Assembly: GCA_963676435.2 (NCBI GenBank)
Contig: CAXXOZ010000018.1
Span: forward strand, 1-64,000
DNA: 64,000 bases
DNA from: CAXXOZ01 sp963676435
Lineage (GTDB): Bacteria > Bacillota > Clostridia > Lachnospirales > Lachnospiraceae
Direction: 5' to 3'
Position 1 is the first letter of the stretch, and every line of letters starts with the position of its first letter. The notes below the pieces were generated by a model. That model made no database searches. It had not been told where the DNA came from and saw nothing but the letters and a program-made list of their open reading frames with translations. A program made the translations under genes and the position numbers. Positions 25,841 through 34,127 of the stretch are shown one piece after another.

Positions 25841-26902
25841 TTATTCTTTAATTGCCCACCTAAATTTTGCAGACCTTGCTCTACCATTTGCAGCACACTC
25901 TTCTGCGCTAGGTCTGATTGCATTTGGAGAGATTTCCTTGTATACACCTTTCTTTAATCCTTGTTTAAACGCTTTTTTAACAAGTCGATCTTCACCAGAA
26001 TGGAAAGAAAGAATTGCAACCTTGCCACCAGGCTTTAAGACAGATGGTAATTTTTCTAAAAAGGAATAAAGGACTTCAAATTCATTATTTTGATCAATCC
26101 TAATAGCTTGAAATGCTCTTTGACAGGTCTTTTTAATTTCTTTATCTTTCACCTCAACAGGTAAATAATCTAAAGCTTCTTTAATCAATTCCCTAAGTTT
26201 TGTGGTTGTGTCAATAGTGATTTTTTTTCTATTACAGTTTGAAATTGCTTTTGCTATTTCTCTTGCATATGGTTCATCTGAATTTTCTACAAGCATAAAA
26301 GCGATTTCATCTTCACTCATTTCCTTCAATCGTTCATAAGCAGGGGCTCCTTTTAAAGGATTAAGTCGTAGGTCTAAAGGTCCATCTGCTTTGAAAGAAA
26401 ATCCTCTGTCAGGATTATCAATCTGCATGGATGAAACGCCCAAATCTGCTAGTATAAAGTCTAATGGCCCTGAAATTTTTACCACTTCATCTATGTTTGA
26501 AAAATTTGTATTAATGCCTGTAAAATCATCACTGCCAAAACCTTTTTCTTCTAAACGTTTAATTGTTTTTGGAAGTTCTATTGGATCTATATCTGTACCA
26601 TATAGATGGCCTTTATGATTTAGAGATTTTAGAATTTCGGTAGAATGTCCTCCGTATCCTAAAGTTGCATCCATACCAATCTGTCCCTCTTTAATGTCTA
26701 AAAATGCCATAATCTCTTTCATACAGATTGAAATATGCATACCAGCAGGAGTATTTCCTTTTCTAATTACTTTTTCAACGGTATCTGCATACTTATCGGG
26801 ATTTAATTCTTTATATTTTTCCTTATAACTTTTTGGATGTGTACCCTTATATCTAACTCTTCTCTTATGAGGTTTATCTTGATTTTCCATATGTGTTGGC
26901 AA
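25841..26902 (-). CDS. rsmH: 16S rRNA (cytosine1402-N4)-methyltransferase RsmH
   Basis: RsmH methylates N4 of C1402 in the ribosomal P site using SAM. Seen here are HISICMKEIM, the motif I region MDATLGYGGHSTEIL near 79, FILADLGVSSMQID, the lobe with PDRGFSFKADGPLDLRLN, and the C-terminal SFHSGEDRLVKKAF and ARSAKFRWA. A basic N-terminal extension of about 55 residues (KRRVRYKGTHPKSYKEKYKELNP) precedes the domain. TTG 26902 is the supported start because AGGAGG lies eight bases ahead; ATG 26890 is too far from it. It is not next to ftsL/pbp genes, so it may be a second RsmH-type gene. Confidence 0.9.
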   Translation of the reverse strand: MPTHMENQDKPHKRRVRYKGTHPKSYKEKYKELNPDKYADTVEKVIRKGNTPAGMHISICMKEIMAFLDIKEGQIGMDATLGYGGHSTEILKSLNHKGHLYGTDIDPIELPKTIKRLEEKGFGSDDFTGINTNFSNIDEVVKISGPLDFILADLGVSSMQIDNPDRGFSFKADGPLDLRLNPLKGAPAYERLKEMSEDEIAFMLVENSDEPYAREIAKAISNCNRKKITIDTTTKLRELIKEALDYLPVEVKDKEIKKTCQRAFQAIRIDQNNEFEVLYSFLEKLPSVLKPGGKVAILSFHSGEDRLVKKAFKQGLKKGVYKEISPNAIRPSAEECAANGRARSAKFRWAIKE

Positions 26903-26929
26903 AATGCCAGCCTCCTTATAATTTCTTAA

Positions 26930-27274
26930 TTAAAACATCAAAGATTGAAATATTCCAAATAAAATAGCTCCTCCAAACAGTATAAGTATAATGATAGAAA
27001 GGGTTCGCCTTTTAAGTCTGTGTTTCTTTAGGGCATAATCATCACTAAAATCTATAGAATTAAAAGGTTCTAGTCTTTCAATAACGAGTTTTGCATTATC
27101 AAAATCTTCTTCACTTACAAAAATATTTTCTCCTAGAAGGGAAAAATTATATGCAATATTAAAATATTCTCCAGCACCATTTGAAGTGGTGTGGGAATTG
27201 ATACTATAACTTTTTAATAAAGCTACGATTTCATCTGCTTGGATTTTTGAATCTACAGAAATTAATTTTTTCAT
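26930..27274 (-). CDS. DUF2007-type small protein with C-terminal membrane segment
   Basis: The 114-residue protein starts KKLISVDSKIQADEIVALLKSYSINSHTTSNGAGEY and has VFVSEEDFDNAKLVIE-like text typical of DUF2007 ('putative signal transducing protein'), a small ferredoxin-like fold. A single hydrophobic helix at about 92-112 anchors it. AAGGGGTG precedes the ATG. It lies between aguB and rsmH in a tight minus-strand run. Confidence 0.7.
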   Translation of the reverse strand: MKKLISVDSKIQADEIVALLKSYSINSHTTSNGAGEYFNIAYNFSLLGENIFVSEEDFDNAKLVIERLEPFNSIDFSDDYALKKHRLKRRTLSIIILILFGGAILFGIFQSLMF

Positions 27275-27292
27275 ATAGCACCCCTTAATTTT

Positions 27293-28165
27293 TTATTTTT
27301 CTATTCCGTCATAAGTCATTATAGGACCATATAATTCAGGTCTTCTGTCTCTGAAAATTCCCCATTCAGCTCTTTGTTCTTCAAACTTATCCAGATCAAA
27401 TTCAGCAATCAATACTTCTTCTTCTATTCTCGAAGCTTCTGCCACTTTTTCACCTGTAACATCAGTAATAAAAGATGAGCCATAAAAAGTTATTTCAGAA
27501 TCTTCTATTTTTTCTTTGCCTATACGGTTAGACGCTACTACAGGGATTAAATTGCTAGCTGAATGACCAATCATACATCTCTGCCAATGATCTTTTGAAT
27601 CAACTTCTGGACTTTCTGGCTCAGAGCCAATAGCAGTAGGATAAAAAATGATTTCTGCTCCCATCAGTGCCATACATCTGGCAGCTTCAGGATACCATTG
27701 ATCCCAACATATTCCTACTCCTATTTTTCCAAATTTCGTTTTCCAAACCTTAAAACCAGTATCACCTGGATTAAAGTAGTATTTTTCTTCATAACCAGGA
27801 CCATCAGGAATATGACTTTTTCTATATACTCCCAAGATTTCCCCATCTGCATCTATAATAGCAATAGAATTAAATCTTGCGTTATTTGATTTTTCATAAA
27901 AACTGATTGGTATAACCACACCTAGTTCTTTAGCAAGGCTTTTAAAATGAAGAATTGCCTTGTGATTTTTAGTTTCAGTTGCATAATTATAAAACTCAGG
28001 TATTTCTTTTTGACAAAAATATAAATTTTCAAAAAGTTCCTGAAGTAAAATAATGTTTGCTCCTTTTGAAGCAGCTTCCCTAACAAGTTTATCAGCATTT
28101 TTGATATTGTCTTCTACAATATTTGTACAACTCATTTGTGTTGCAGCAACTTTTACCATTCTCAT
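27293..28165 (-). CDS. aguB: N-carbamoylputrescine amidase
   Basis: AguB hydrolyses N-carbamoylputrescine to putrescine, CO2 and ammonia. It is a nitrilase-superfamily enzyme with Glu43 (LQELFENLYF), Lys in YRKSHIPDGPGY near 115-122, and Cys in GVGICWDQWYPEAAR near 153. The 290-residue length and C-terminal IEEEVLIAEFDLDKFEEQRAEWGIFRDRRPELY are typical of the agmatine pathway subgroup. It follows aguA by 21 bases, which supports the assignment. Confidence 0.95.
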   Translation of the reverse strand: MRMVKVAATQMSCTNIVEDNIKNADKLVREAASKGANIILLQELFENLYFCQKEIPEFYNYATETKNHKAILHFKSLAKELGVVIPISFYEKSNNARFNSIAIIDADGEILGVYRKSHIPDGPGYEEKYYFNPGDTGFKVWKTKFGKIGVGICWDQWYPEAARCMALMGAEIIFYPTAIGSEPESPEVDSKDHWQRCMIGHSASNLIPVVASNRIGKEKIEDSEITFYGSSFITDVTGEKVAEASRIEEEVLIAEFDLDKFEEQRAEWGIFRDRRPELYGPIMTYDGIEK

Positions 28166-28186
28166 ATGATTTCTCCATAATAAATA

Positions 28187-29212
28187 TTAATTTATGCCAT
28201 CAGGCATTTGCTGGGTAATACAATGAATATTCCCGCCTTCTGTAATCAAATCTATAGTATTAATAGGTGCAATTTTTCTATCGGGGAATATATTTTTAAG
28301 TATTTCAATTGCCCTTACATCACTTTCTTTGGCATCTTCTCCAAATACTGGAAGAATTATACCTCCATTTACAAAATAAAAATTAAGATAACTTAATGTT
28401 AACTGTTCTCCCTTATAAAATCTCCTAGGTGGAGCGGGGATTTCAATAATTTCAAGTGTTCTTCCCATGGCATCTTTTGAGTTTTCAAGAATGGATTTAT
28501 TTTTAATGAAAATGTCGTAATTAGGATCTTTTTTATCATAACATGACTGTATAAGAACAGTACCTGGTTTTACGAAACATGCTACATTATCAATATGTCC
28601 ATCAGTTTCATCTCCATAGAGACCATTATCAAACCATATTATAGTTTTAACTTTTAAAAGTATTTTAAGTAGATTTTCAATGTCTTCCTGATCTAGATTT
28701 TTATTGCGATTTTTATTTAAAAGACATTCTTTTGTAGTTAATAAAGTACCTTCACCATCAACATGTATAGAACCACCTTCTAATATGATGGGTATATCCA
28801 TTGAATCGACCTTCAATGATTTGAGTAGTTTGGGAGCCATTTCATTATCTAAATCATAAGGTGAATACTTTTCTCCCCAAGCATTAAATCTCCAATTGAT
28901 AGCACGAAGTTTATTTTCGCTGTTTATTAAAAAGGTAGGGCCGTTATCCCTACACCAAGCATCATTGTGTGGAATCGAAATATATTCGACTTTTTTACCA
29001 CAAAGGTCTTTTGCTTCATCAATAGTATCTTCATTTACAATCATAGTAACATTTTCAAAATCTGAAATGGCTTTTGCAATTTCTGCATAAACCAAACAAA
29101 TTGATTTATAGTTTTCAGGCCAGACTAAAGAGTCTTTTACAGGCCATTCCATAAAGGTTCTTTTATGTTTTTCCCATTCTGCGGGCATATAATAGTCGTT
29201 TTTATTTTTCAT
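28187..29212 (-). CDS. aguA: Agmatine deiminase
   Basis: AguA converts agmatine to N-carbamoylputrescine and ammonia. The guanidine-modifying fold is indicated by PAEWEKHKRTFMEWP, NDAWCRDNGPTFLIN, LEGGSIHVDGEGTLLTTKECLLN, ETDGHIDNVACFV, and the C-terminal catalytic Cys331 in TEGGNIHC. At 341 residues it is slightly shorter than the usual 360-380 and ends soon after the cysteine (ITQQMPDGIN). With aguB it makes a putrescine route from agmatine. No agmatine/putrescine antiporter is nearby. Confidence 0.95.
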   Translation of the reverse strand: MKNKNDYYMPAEWEKHKRTFMEWPVKDSLVWPENYKSICLVYAEIAKAISDFENVTMIVNEDTIDEAKDLCGKKVEYISIPHNDAWCRDNGPTFLINSENKLRAINWRFNAWGEKYSPYDLDNEMAPKLLKSLKVDSMDIPIILEGGSIHVDGEGTLLTTKECLLNKNRNKNLDQEDIENLLKILLKVKTIIWFDNGLYGDETDGHIDNVACFVKPGTVLIQSCYDKKDPNYDIFIKNKSILENSKDAMGRTLEIIEIPAPPRRFYKGEQLTLSYLNFYFVNGGIILPVFGEDAKESDVRAIEILKNIFPDRKIAPINTIDLITEGGNIHCITQQMPDGIN

Positions 29213-29293
29213 TTTTACCTCGTAAATATATAATATTTATTTATTTTATCAGTATTTGAAAGTTTGTTCAACATATTTATCATGACAAAGAAA

Positions 29294-29342
29294 TAGTTGA
29301 CAAATCAACTAAAATTGGTTATAATAGTTGACAAATCAACTA
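29294..29342 (+). promoter_or_regulatory. marR-MATE promoter with two identical palindromic operators
   Basis: TAGTTGACAAATCAACTA occurs twice, at 29294-29311 and 29325-29342, with centres 31 bases apart. The first contains the -35 TTGACA (29297-29302). The -10 TATAAT (29320-29325) follows after exactly 17 bases and touches the second. A MarR dimer on each would block both RNA polymerase binding and escape. Confidence 0.85.
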
Positions 29343-29360
29343 TTTGCAAGGAGCTTTATT

Positions 29361-29804
29361 ATGGATAGAAGTATAGGAAGATTGGTGTCAATCTTATTTA
29401 GAAAAAATCAAATATATTTAAATAATGAATTAAAAAAATATAATATAACTGCCTCTGAGCTAGCAATAATACTTAATCTTTTTGATAAAGACGGTATAAC
29501 TCAGGAAGATTTAGTAACGATAATGATGATTGATAAAGCGGCTATAGCTAGAACAATCCCTGCACTGGAAAAAAAGGGATATATTCATAGAGAAAAAGAC
29601 AAAAATGACAGAAGAGCAAACAGAATCTATCTTAATCAGTTGGCATGTGACTTAGAGGATGAATTTACAGACATTCTAAAAGGTTGGAGTGAGTTTCTGA
29701 CTAAAGGAATGAATAGGGAAAAGGTTGATATAATGGTAGATATCCTTGAAGAGATGGTTTCTCGTGTGGAAGAGACTGATTTGCGGGAAATAAGGAGGAG
29801 ATAG
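29361..29804 (+). CDS. MarR-family repressor
   Basis: The 147-residue MarR protein shows the winged HTH (ITASELAIILNLFDKDGITQEDLVTIMMIDKAAIARTIPALEKKGYIHREKDKNDRRANRIYL) framed by dimerisation helices. ATG 29361 behind AAGGAG is chosen; the upstream TTG frame lies in the operator. It begins one base before the MATE gene's neighbourhood and is co-transcribed with it. It very probably binds the paired TAGTTGA palindromes and is released by an efflux substrate. Confidence 0.93.
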   Translation: MDRSIGRLVSILFRKNQIYLNNELKKYNITASELAIILNLFDKDGITQEDLVTIMMIDKAAIARTIPALEKKGYIHREKDKNDRRANRIYLNQLACDLEDEFTDILKGWSEFLTKGMNREKVDIMVDILEEMVSRVEETDLREIRRR

Positions 29805-29805
29805 G

Positions 29806-31161
29806 ATGGAAAATAGTGTAGAAAAAAGTAATCCATTAGGTACAGAGAAAGTAAGATCATTACTTTTTAAGTATTCAATACCAGCTATTATTGGGATGGT
29901 AGTGAATGCTATTTATAATATCGTAGACAGAATATTTATAGGAAATGCAAGCGATTTAGGTTCATATGGGCTTGCAGGTATAACTATAGGATTTCCAATA
30001 GTAATAATATTTATTGCGATAGCAGTTCTTTTTGGGACAGGTGGTGCGACACTTTTTGCAATAAAGCTTGGTGAAAAACAAAAAAATGATGCAACAAAAA
30101 TATTAAATGTATCGTTTTTGGCTTTAATTATTAGTGTTGTAGTATTAACAATAACGGGAGAAATATTTCTTGAACCTTTATTAAGGCTTCTTGGTGCCAG
30201 TGAAGCAGTTTTACCATATGCTGAAACGTATATGAGAGTTATTATTGGTGGATCATCATTTATGATTATTGGAATGGGACTTAATAACTTCATGAGAGCT
30301 GATGGTAAACCAAAGTTAGCAATGATAAGTATGTTTATCGGAGCAATATCAAATATAATACTGGATCCTATATTTATTTATGGACTAAAAATGGGAATGC
30401 AGGGAGCTGCTATAGCAACAATTATATCTCAAATGGGTACAATGATATGGGTACTGGCATATTTTCTAAGTAAGAGAACAGAGCATAACCTTAAATTAAA
30501 CCTTATGAAACCAGACAGAAAATTAATACTTCAAATAACTGCATTAGGTTTGCCAGGATTTGTGATGCAGGTTGCAAACAGTGTTTTGAACCTTGTCTTA
30601 AACAGAAGTTTATTTGAATACGGAGGGGATATAGCAGTATCTGGTATGGGTATCGTAAATAGTTTACAAGCCTTTTTATTACTACCTCTTATAGGTCTAA
30701 ATCAAGGTGCACAGCCAATAATTAGCTTTAACTTTGGTGCAAAGATTTCAAAAAGAATAAAAGATACAGAGAAAAATGCAATGTTATTTGCCACAATTAT
30801 TTCTACTGTAGGTTGGCTTGTTATCATGATATTTCCTTCACAGTTAATGTCAATGTTCAACAGGGAACCAGAGTTGATTGAATTTGGAACTATGGCATTG
30901 AGAAGTTGGTTTTTATGCTTGCCAACTGTTGGATTTCAGATGCTTGGGGCTACATTTTTCCAAGCGGTTGGAAAACCAAGGTCCTCTATGTTTTTAACTC
31001 TTACAAGGCAGGTTATATTTTTAATTCCAGCGATATTAATATTCTCTAATATATGGGGAATTAATGGATTGTTATATGCAGCACCATTTGCTGACGTTGC
31101 ATCTGCAACAATAACAGGAATTTGGTTCTATAGAGGAATGAAAATGATTTCAAAAATATAA
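29806..31161 (+). CDS. MATE-family multidrug efflux transporter
   Basis: The 451-residue protein has about twelve membrane helices in two MATE repeats. The first starts LLFKYSIPAIIGMVVNAIYNIVDRIFIGNASDLGSYGLAGITIGFP; the second starts around ILQITALGLPGFVMQVANSVLNLVLNRSLF, with LNQGAQPIISFNFGAK as the usual MATE signature. It most resembles MepA/DinF-type cation-coupled drug exporters. It lies one base after marR with AAGGAGGAG inside the marR end, a classical self-regulated efflux operon. Confidence 0.93.
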   Translation: MENSVEKSNPLGTEKVRSLLFKYSIPAIIGMVVNAIYNIVDRIFIGNASDLGSYGLAGITIGFPIVIIFIAIAVLFGTGGATLFAIKLGEKQKNDATKILNVSFLALIISVVVLTITGEIFLEPLLRLLGASEAVLPYAETYMRVIIGGSSFMIIGMGLNNFMRADGKPKLAMISMFIGAISNIILDPIFIYGLKMGMQGAAIATIISQMGTMIWVLAYFLSKRTEHNLKLNLMKPDRKLILQITALGLPGFVMQVANSVLNLVLNRSLFEYGGDIAVSGMGIVNSLQAFLLLPLIGLNQGAQPIISFNFGAKISKRIKDTEKNAMLFATIISTVGWLVIMIFPSQLMSMFNREPELIEFGTMALRSWFLCLPTVGFQMLGATFFQAVGKPRSSMFLTLTRQVIFLIPAILIFSNIWGINGLLYAAPFADVASATITGIWFYRGMKMISKI

Positions 31162-31187
31162 AATATTAAAAATGAAAAGGAGCCCAT

Positions 31188-31787
31188 ATGACAAAAAAAC
31201 TTATTTTGGTAACATCCCCGCCAGCATCAGGAAAAACTTATATTTCAAAAGAACTTTCAAAAAGGTTAAAACACGTTGTTTATCTTGATAAGGATACTTT
31301 AATAATATTATCAAAGCAAATATTTGAAGTTGCAAATCAGCCTTATGATAGAAGTAGTGATTTTTTTGAAGAAAAAATCAGGAACTTAGAGTATGATTGT
31401 GTAGTTGAACTGGCTATGGAAGCCTTAGAGTATGATGATATTGTATTAATAAACGCTCCTTTTACAAGAGAAATAAGAAACAAAAAATATATGGATAATT
31501 TAAAAAATAAGTTAAAAGAAAAAAATGCAACCCTTGTAATAGTCTGGGTAGAAACTGACCCTGAAATAGTACATGAAAGAATGATTCTTAGAAATTCAGA
31601 CAGAGATACCTGGAAATTAGAGAACTGGGATCAATATGTAAAAGAAACTAATTTTGACATACCAGAAAATCTAGATGACCCTTCAATAAAAGATGATCTT
31701 TTGGTATTTTATAATAATAACGATGTAGAATTTAATGAATCAATGGAAAGAATACTCGGAATTCTTGAAGAAACGATGAAAAACTAA
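31188..31787 (+). CDS. P-loop nucleotide kinase-like ATPase
   Basis: The 199-residue protein has Walker A TSPPASGKTYIS near residue 9, a DKDT acidic motif at about 32, INAPFTREIR, and an arginine-containing lid-like region (ERMILRNSDRD). This fits the AAA_33/shikimate-kinase-like group of small kinases, whose substrates are often metabolites or antibiotics. It is third in the marR-MATE operon, with AAAAGGAG ahead of the ATG, so a role in drug resistance by modification is possible but unproved. Confidence 0.75.
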   Translation: MTKKLILVTSPPASGKTYISKELSKRLKHVVYLDKDTLIILSKQIFEVANQPYDRSSDFFEEKIRNLEYDCVVELAMEALEYDDIVLINAPFTREIRNKKYMDNLKNKLKEKNATLVIVWVETDPEIVHERMILRNSDRDTWKLENWDQYVKETNFDIPENLDDPSIKDDLLVFYNNNDVEFNESMERILGILEETMKN

Positions 31788-31789
31788 AA

Positions 31790-31825
31790 TAAGAGCAGGG
31801 ATTATTTCCTGCTCTTATAAATTTA
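31790..31825. terminator. Terminator after the marR-MATE-kinase operon
   Basis: TAAGAGCAGG pairs with CCTGCTCTTA around an eight-base loop, with A- and T-rich flanks. It also falls at the end of the converging GGDEF/HD-GYP gene. Confidence 0.8.
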
Positions 31826-33335
31826 TAAAAACTTTCTTTTCAAATATTTTTACAATTCTTTCATCAAATTGTGTACCAGCGTTATTTTTTAACTCGATTA
31901 TGGCCTCTTCTTTGGTCATGGCTTTTCTATATGTTCGATCTGAAGTCATGGCTTCATAGGCATCTGCTATTGAAATAATTCTAGAAACCACGGTAATTTC
32001 TTCTTCTTTTAAGCCTCTTGGATAACCTTTTCCATCCCATCTTTCATGGTGTGACAATACATCATCAGCAAGTCCTGCATATGCATCGATAGCTTTTAAT
32101 ATCTGATAACTACTTTCAGGATGTTTTTTTATTTCATTATATTCAGCTACAGTTAGTTTACCTTCTTTATTTAGGATATTTTCATTTATTGAGATTTTAC
32201 CTATGTCATGAAGTAAACCTGCAGTTTCAAGTTCTTTTATGCTTATGGAATCCATTTTCATGGCTTCTCCAATTTTTCTGCAAATTGCACTTACTCTTTC
32301 GGAATGAATCTTTTCTCGCCCATTTTTTTCGTTGAGCGTTTTCATAATTACCTGTACAGTATGATTTCTCATACTTTGACTTTCTATGATTTTTTTACTG
32401 TACATATTTTCTTCGGCTTTTTTAAGAACAGTTTTTATGTTTTCAGAAACGTCAGTTTTAGTATCACACCCTACTGAAACTGAAACAACAATAGCTTCAT
32501 CCTGTGCCTGTTCTATCTTTTTATGAATTTTTTTGATTTTCTTTTTCATATCTTTTTTACTTGTTTTAGGACAGACTAGAACAAACTCATCCCCACCAAT
32601 TCTAGCAGTGAAATCACTATTTTCACAAACGCTGTTTAGGACATCTGAAACAATACATAGCATTTTATCGCCCATCTGATGTCCAAAAGCGTCATTAGTA
32701 AGCTTGAGTCCATTTAAATCTATCATAGCTATAGAAAGTGGCAGATTATCCTTGATATCAATATTAATAAGTTCTTCTTCAAAAAAACGTCGGTTATATG
32801 AGGAAGTGAGCTGATCATGGTAACTTAGATATTCATAATCTCTTTGCGCTTTTTTTAATTCAGTTGTATTTCTTAAAATAGAAAAAATCTGATCTTCTTT
32901 GAATTTATTAAACCTAACCTCAAAAGAAGTTATATTACCATCAAAATTTAAATCATATTCGTATATTTGTAATTCATTTGTTTCAATAGCCATTTTCATT
33001 TTATTTAAGCATTCATTAGCAATATCTGGCGGTAAAAATTCTGTGAGATTTTGGCCAATATAACCTTTATCACTTTGAATAAGCCATGATTTGTCGCCAG
33101 CTGCGTAGTCAAGAAATTTACCTTCAATGTCTAATATAAATATTACATCAGGTAAAGAATTTATAATTGACATAAATCGGTTTTTAGATTCCTTAATTAT
33201 TTCTAGATTCGCATAATGCTCTTTTACCATTAAGCAAGTTTGATTCCCAATTTCTTCTAGTTCTTTATATTTAAATTTACTGGTATCAAGTTTAGTAAAT
33301 TTAGTTTTTGAGTCTCTGAGAAAAGTTTTATACAA
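31815..33335 (-). CDS. PAS-GGDEF-HD-GYP cyclic-di-GMP protein, C-terminal part of a frameshifted gene
   Basis: The frame encodes a PAS domain (about 50-160), a GGDEF diguanylate cyclase domain with RIGGDEF at 245-251, and an HD-GYP phosphodiesterase domain with HD at 376-377 and HHERWDGKGYP at 429-439. The protein could both make and break c-di-GMP. The frame opens with TTG at 33335 without a proper ribosome site. It overlaps the upstream sensor frame by 79 bases, and its first 30 residues (YKTFLRDSKTKF...FKYKELEEIGN) are the HAMP-like linker that should follow the sensor's second membrane helix. A single missing A near 33336-33340 would fuse them into about 740 residues. Confidence 0.88.
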   Translation of the reverse strand: MYKTFLRDSKTKFTKLDTSKFKYKELEEIGNQTCLMVKEHYANLEIIKESKNRFMSIINSLPDVIFILDIEGKFLDYAAGDKSWLIQSDKGYIGQNLTEFLPPDIANECLNKMKMAIETNELQIYEYDLNFDGNITSFEVRFNKFKEDQIFSILRNTTELKKAQRDYEYLSYHDQLTSSYNRRFFEEELINIDIKDNLPLSIAMIDLNGLKLTNDAFGHQMGDKMLCIVSDVLNSVCENSDFTARIGGDEFVLVCPKTSKKDMKKKIKKIHKKIEQAQDEAIVVSVSVGCDTKTDVSENIKTVLKKAEENMYSKKIIESQSMRNHTVQVIMKTLNEKNGREKIHSERVSAICRKIGEAMKMDSISIKELETAGLLHDIGKISINENILNKEGKLTVAEYNEIKKHPESSYQILKAIDAYAGLADDVLSHHERWDGKGYPRGLKEEEITVVSRIISIADAYEAMTSDRTYRKAMTKEEAIIELKNNAGTQFDERIVKIFEKKVFINL

Positions 33336-34045
33336 ATTACTTCCTTTTCCATTTGTTTATAAAATCTTCTGTTAATAACTGTAAGGAAAAGCATTATGAA
33401 TATAATTGATAAGCTTATTGCAATAATTATTCTTATGCTTTCATTAATGATTTCCTGTTTATATGCTTGTGTCATTGTATCGATTTCGGACATTAAAACA
33501 CCGGCACCAATATACCATCCATAAGGCTTAAAAGGAAGTACATAGCTGATTTTTGGAGCCTGTTCAAGTCCATCTATATCTGGAAGGTAATATTCTAAAT
33601 AACCTCCTCCATTTTGTGAGAGCTTAATTAGTTCTTGAACAATTTTTAGTCCATTTTTATCTTCGACTTCAAGTTGGTTTATGCCATAACCAGGTCCTGT
33701 TATTACATTTCCAGAATAATCTGTTGCAAAAAAGTATCCAATATCACTTGAATTTATAGTTTCTAATATATTTTTAATACCAATAATTATTTCTTCATCA
33801 CTTAGGGAGTCTTTATTTTGATTATAATAAAACTCAGATATAGCTACTACACTTGTAACTTCATCTTTCATACGGATTTTTATATGTTCTTGATAGGATT
33901 CGATATTTTCATTTAATTGCTTGTATCCTGAATAGATTTCTAGTAAGACAACTATAAGAATCAATCCGAAACCAATAATAATAGGTGTCAGAATGAAAAG
34001 TAAATTATGAGATACGTTTAAACTTGCTTTTTTTAATTTAGGCAT
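33257..34045 (-). CDS. Cache-domain membrane sensor, N-terminal part of a frameshifted gene
   Basis: The frame encodes a membrane helix at about 12-36, an extracellular single Cache domain (SEFYYNQNKDSLSDEE...GYFFATDYSGNVITGPG...GGGYLEYYLPDIDGLEQAPKISYVLPFKPYGWYIGAGV), and a second helix at about 200-224, then NRRFYKQMEKEV before the text turns to nonsense. It is the natural N-terminal sensor for the PAS-GGDEF-HD-GYP frame that follows. AAGAAAGGAT precedes the ATG. As it stands, translation would end in a truncated sensor without output domains, unless frameshifting occurs or the base is a sequence error. Confidence 0.85.
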   Translation of the reverse strand: MPKLKKASLNVSHNLLFILTPIIIGFGLILIVVLLEIYSGYKQLNENIESYQEHIKIRMKDEVTSVVAISEFYYNQNKDSLSDEEIIIGIKNILETINSSDIGYFFATDYSGNVITGPGYGINQLEVEDKNGLKIVQELIKLSQNGGGYLEYYLPDIDGLEQAPKISYVLPFKPYGWYIGAGVLMSEIDTMTQAYKQEIINESIRIIIAISLSIIFIMLFLTVINRRFYKQMEKEVICIKLFSETQKLNLLNLIPVNLNIKN

Positions 34046-34127
34046 ATATATCCTTTCTTAAAAAAGTTATAAACTAATATAATTATATCACTTAAAAAAT
34101 TACAAGTAAATTACAAATATATATATG

